From assembly GCA_946404865.1 (NCBI GenBank), contig CAMJFC010000008.1, positions 1 to 64,000 on the forward strand: a stretch of DNA of 64,000 nucleotides, in the 5' to 3' direction. Of this stretch, positions 62,140 to 64,000 are shown piece by piece. The notes under the pieces are model-generated. The model was not told where the DNA came from and searched no databases. It saw only the letters and a list, made by a program, of their open reading frames with translations. How positions within the stretch are numbered: the first letter of the stretch is position 1; each line of letters opens with the position of its first letter. A program made the translations under genes and the position numbers. Source of the stretch: an uncultured Prevotellaceae bacterium (GTDB taxonomy: Bacteria; Bacteroidota; Bacteroidia; Bacteroidales; Bacteroidaceae).

Positions 62140-63636
62140 ATGAATAATGTACCTGTAATTAAGATTGGAATCGTCGCCGTAAGCCGCGACTGTTTTCCTG
62201 AGTCATTGGCAGTCAACCGTCGTAAGGCAGTGATTGCTAAGTATGTAGAGAAATTCGGCTCTGCCGACATCTACGAGTGTCCCATTTGTATCGTCGAGAG
62301 CGAGATTCATGCTCAGCAGGCTCTTGAGGATGTGAAAAAGGCTGGTTGTAATGCGCTCTGTGTGTATCTGGGCAATTTCGGTCCGGAGATTTCAGAAACC
62401 ATGATTGCCGACTGGTTCCAAGGCCCGACCATGTTCTGCGCTGCAGCCGAAGAGACACAGGACAACCTGATTGACGGTCGTGGTGATGCCTACTGCGGCA
62501 TGCTGAACGCCAGCCAGGCTCTCTCACTGCGCAAGACCCGTGCTTATATCCCTGAAGAGCCCGTTGGCGACGCCGGCGAGTGCGCAGAGATGATTCACGA
62601 GTTCGTCCCCATCGCCCGTGCTATCGTTGGTCTGCAGAACCTGAAAATCATCAGCTTCGGTCCTCGTCCTAACAACTTCCTCGCTTGCAACGCACCTATC
62701 CGCGCGCTGTATGACCTCGATGTTGAAATTGAGGAGAACTCAGAGCTCGACCTGCTCGAGGCATTCCAGAAGCATCAGGGCGACCCGCGCATCGATGATG
62801 TCGTGAAAGACATGGTTGCTGAGTTGGGCACTGGCAATAAGATTCCTTCAGTGCTGCCGAAACTGGCTCAGTATGAACTGACTCTTATGGACTGGATAGA
62901 GGCTCACAAGGGCTCACGCCAGTTCGTGGCCATGGCCAACAAGTGCTGGCCCGCATTCCAGACCATGTTCGGCTTCGTTCCTTGCTATGTGAACAGCCGT
63001 CTGACCGGTCGCGGTATCCCCGTGGCCTGCGAGGTCGATATCTATGGCGCTCTGTCTGAGTTCATCGGCACATGCATCACTCAGGATGCTGTCACCCTGC
63101 TCGACATCAACAACTCTGTTCCCAAGGACATGTACGAGGAGAGCATCAAGGGCAAGAAGTTCGAGTGCGGCAGCTATACCGACAAGGAGATTTTCATGGG
63201 ATTCCACTGTGGCAACACCGCTTCGTCCAAGGTGTGCAGCTGCCAGATGTGCTTCCAGCGCATTATGGCCCGCGCTCTGCCTGTAGAAGTGACCAACGGA
63301 ACACTGGAGGGCGACCTGAAACCCGGCAAGGCCACCGTTTACCGTCTGCAGTCAACCGCCGACACCAAACTGCGTGCCTATATTGCACAGGGTGAGATTC
63401 TGCCCGTAGCCACCCGCTCTTTCGGTTCTATCGGCATCTTCGGCATCAAGAACATGAGCCGCTTCTATCGTCACGTGCTCATCGAGAAGCACTATCCGCA
63501 CCACGCAGCAGTGATGTTCGAGCACGCCGGAAAATATCTCTGGGAAGTGTTGAAGTACATGGGCATCCCCGTCGATGAGATTGACTACAACTTCCCGAAG
63601 GGTGATTACTATCCCACAGAGAACCCGTTCGCTTAA
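62140..63636 (+). CDS. L-fucose isomerase-like sugar isomerase
   Basis: 498 residues. The N-terminal Rossmann-like part (KIGIVAVSRDCFPESLAVNR near 8-27) and central blocks KIISFGPRPNNFLACNAPI near 169-187 and VACEVDIYGALSEFIGTC near 298-315, where Glu and Asp would bind Mn2+. A Cys-rich segment CGNTASSKVCSCQMC near 354-368 is unusual and could bind metal. The C-terminal beta barrel ends in KGDYYPTENPFA. Predicted ketol isomerase of a deoxy- or aldose sugar; substrate not determined. Confidence 0.82.
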   Translation: MNNVPVIKIGIVAVSRDCFPESLAVNRRKAVIAKYVEKFGSADIYECPICIVESEIHAQQALEDVKKAGCNALCVYLGNFGPEISETMIADWFQGPTMFCAAAEETQDNLIDGRGDAYCGMLNASQALSLRKTRAYIPEEPVGDAGECAEMIHEFVPIARAIVGLQNLKIISFGPRPNNFLACNAPIRALYDLDVEIEENSELDLLEAFQKHQGDPRIDDVVKDMVAELGTGNKIPSVLPKLAQYELTLMDWIEAHKGSRQFVAMANKCWPAFQTMFGFVPCYVNSRLTGRGIPVACEVDIYGALSEFIGTCITQDAVTLLDINNSVPKDMYEESIKGKKFECGSYTDKEIFMGFHCGNTASSKVCSCQMCFQRIMARALPVEVTNGTLEGDLKPGKATVYRLQSTADTKLRAYIAQGEILPVATRSFGSIGIFGIKNMSRFYRHVLIEKHYPHHAAVMFEHAGKYLWEVLKYMGIPVDEIDYNFPKGDYYPTENPFA

Positions 63637-63660
63637 TCTTACGGTTTTAATCAATATCAA

Positions 63661-63691
63661 GAAATCTCCGTGCCACTGGCACGGAGATTTC
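63661..63691 (+). terminator. Intrinsic terminator after the isomerase
   Basis: GAAATCTCCGTGCC (63661-63674), loop ACT, GGCACGGAGATTTC (63678-63691), then TTAT; perfect 14-base stem. Confidence 0.88.
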
Positions 63692-63865
63692 TTATGCTGT
63701 CATGCGGAGTGATGAATGCGCACGAATAACGCTGAGCAAAGGTTGCAGAAAAAATGAGAATAATATCATTTTTCAGTTGTTTAATTTGAGAATTATAAAA
63801 AAAAACGTATCTTTGTGCCACAATACTACAGCTTGATGGATTTACCTTTTACCTATTAAACAGAT

Positions 63866-64000
63866 ATGAAGAAATATCAGTTGCTTTTAGTTGTCGGAAC
63901 CATTTTGGTATTGATTGGTTGTCATAATGGTAATCAAACAAATACGATAGACTTGGTGGTAATGGAGCAAGTGGATTCTGTATATGGAATTCACGATGAA
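63866..64000 (+). CDS. Lipoprotein, partial at window end
   Basis: The first 45 codons are seen, open to the edge. The signal MKKYQLLLVVGTILVLIGC ends in a lipobox with Cys at residue 19, followed by HNGNQTNTIDLVVMEQVDSV. A promoter-like TATCTTTG lies near 63809-63816. The remainder, and so the function, lies outside the window. Confidence 0.75.
   Translation, partial: MKKYQLLLVVGTILVLIGCHNGNQTNTIDLVVMEQVDSVYGIHDE

Overview
The window looks like chromosomal DNA of a Bacteroidota bacterium, most likely of the Prevotella group. Start regions carry the Bacteroidota promoter pattern TTTG-N19-21-TAnnTTTG and few Shine-Dalgarno sites. The gene set also fits: an ExbB-ExbD-ExbD-TonB-PstS-TPR operon, a GH97 glycosidase, CE2-like and CE6-like esterases, a stand-alone AICAR formyltransferase, a carboxynorspermidine dehydrogenase-like protein and a NhaD antiporter. 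I see no rRNA, CRISPR array, transposase or integrase. One tRNA gene (CAT anticodon) is present.

Layout. 1-6.1 kb: a glycine-zipper lipoprotein, glutamate dehydrogenase, and a large ATP-grasp protein with receiver domains. 6.1-13.1 kb: an RDD protein divergent from a SpoIIM / membrane protein / DUF4129 / DUF4350 / MoxR / DUF58 operon. 13.4-20 kb: sugar-acid kinase, CE2-like esterase, aquaporin, beta-barrel protein, class II aldolase and a CE6-like esterase. 20-26.4 kb: housekeeping genes (nnr, hpt, adk, obg, pgeF, AICAR formyltransferase). 26.5-33.3 kb: a five-gene, one-strand locus joining an AAA+ ATPase with an N-terminal acidic and helical region, an unknown protein, a MoxR-type ATPase, a VWA protein with a degenerate metallopeptidase motif and another unknown protein. 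Each of its three intercistronic gaps holds a hairpin, and upstream lies an approximately 800-base non-coding stretch with a symmetric repeated operator-like motif. This is my main candidate for an undescribed system. 33.5-40.9 kb: rplS, a START-like protein, tRNA-Met, a split UshA-like pair, an LptF/LptG-type permease, ribBA and an aminotransferase. 41-46.7 kb: the TonB energising operon. 46.8-53.1 kb: NYN nuclease, metY, cysK, an AAA ATPase behind a long palindrome, and nhaD. 53.2-64 kb: GH97, a nucleotidyltransferase, a polyamine dehydrogenase, a four-helix-bundle protein, recA, an AlkD-like protein, three tiny genes, a fucose-isomerase-like protein and the start of a lipoprotein.

Intergenic DNA is unusually rich in structure. 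Heptamer arrays (TTGAATG, CCCTTAC and GTTTAGG types) occur in many gaps. As far as I can read them they follow an orientation rule: G-free or G-poor strand just before start codons, G-rich strand just after stop codons. A promoter-bearing repeat of about 160 bp occurs twice, 42 kb apart and in opposite orientation, each time aimed at a sugar-metabolism gene, with a compensatory base change in its internal hairpin. A roughly 62-nt transcript with its own promoter and terminator is predicted at 6.06 kb.

All identifications come from reading the sequence and recalling family motifs; no database search was run.
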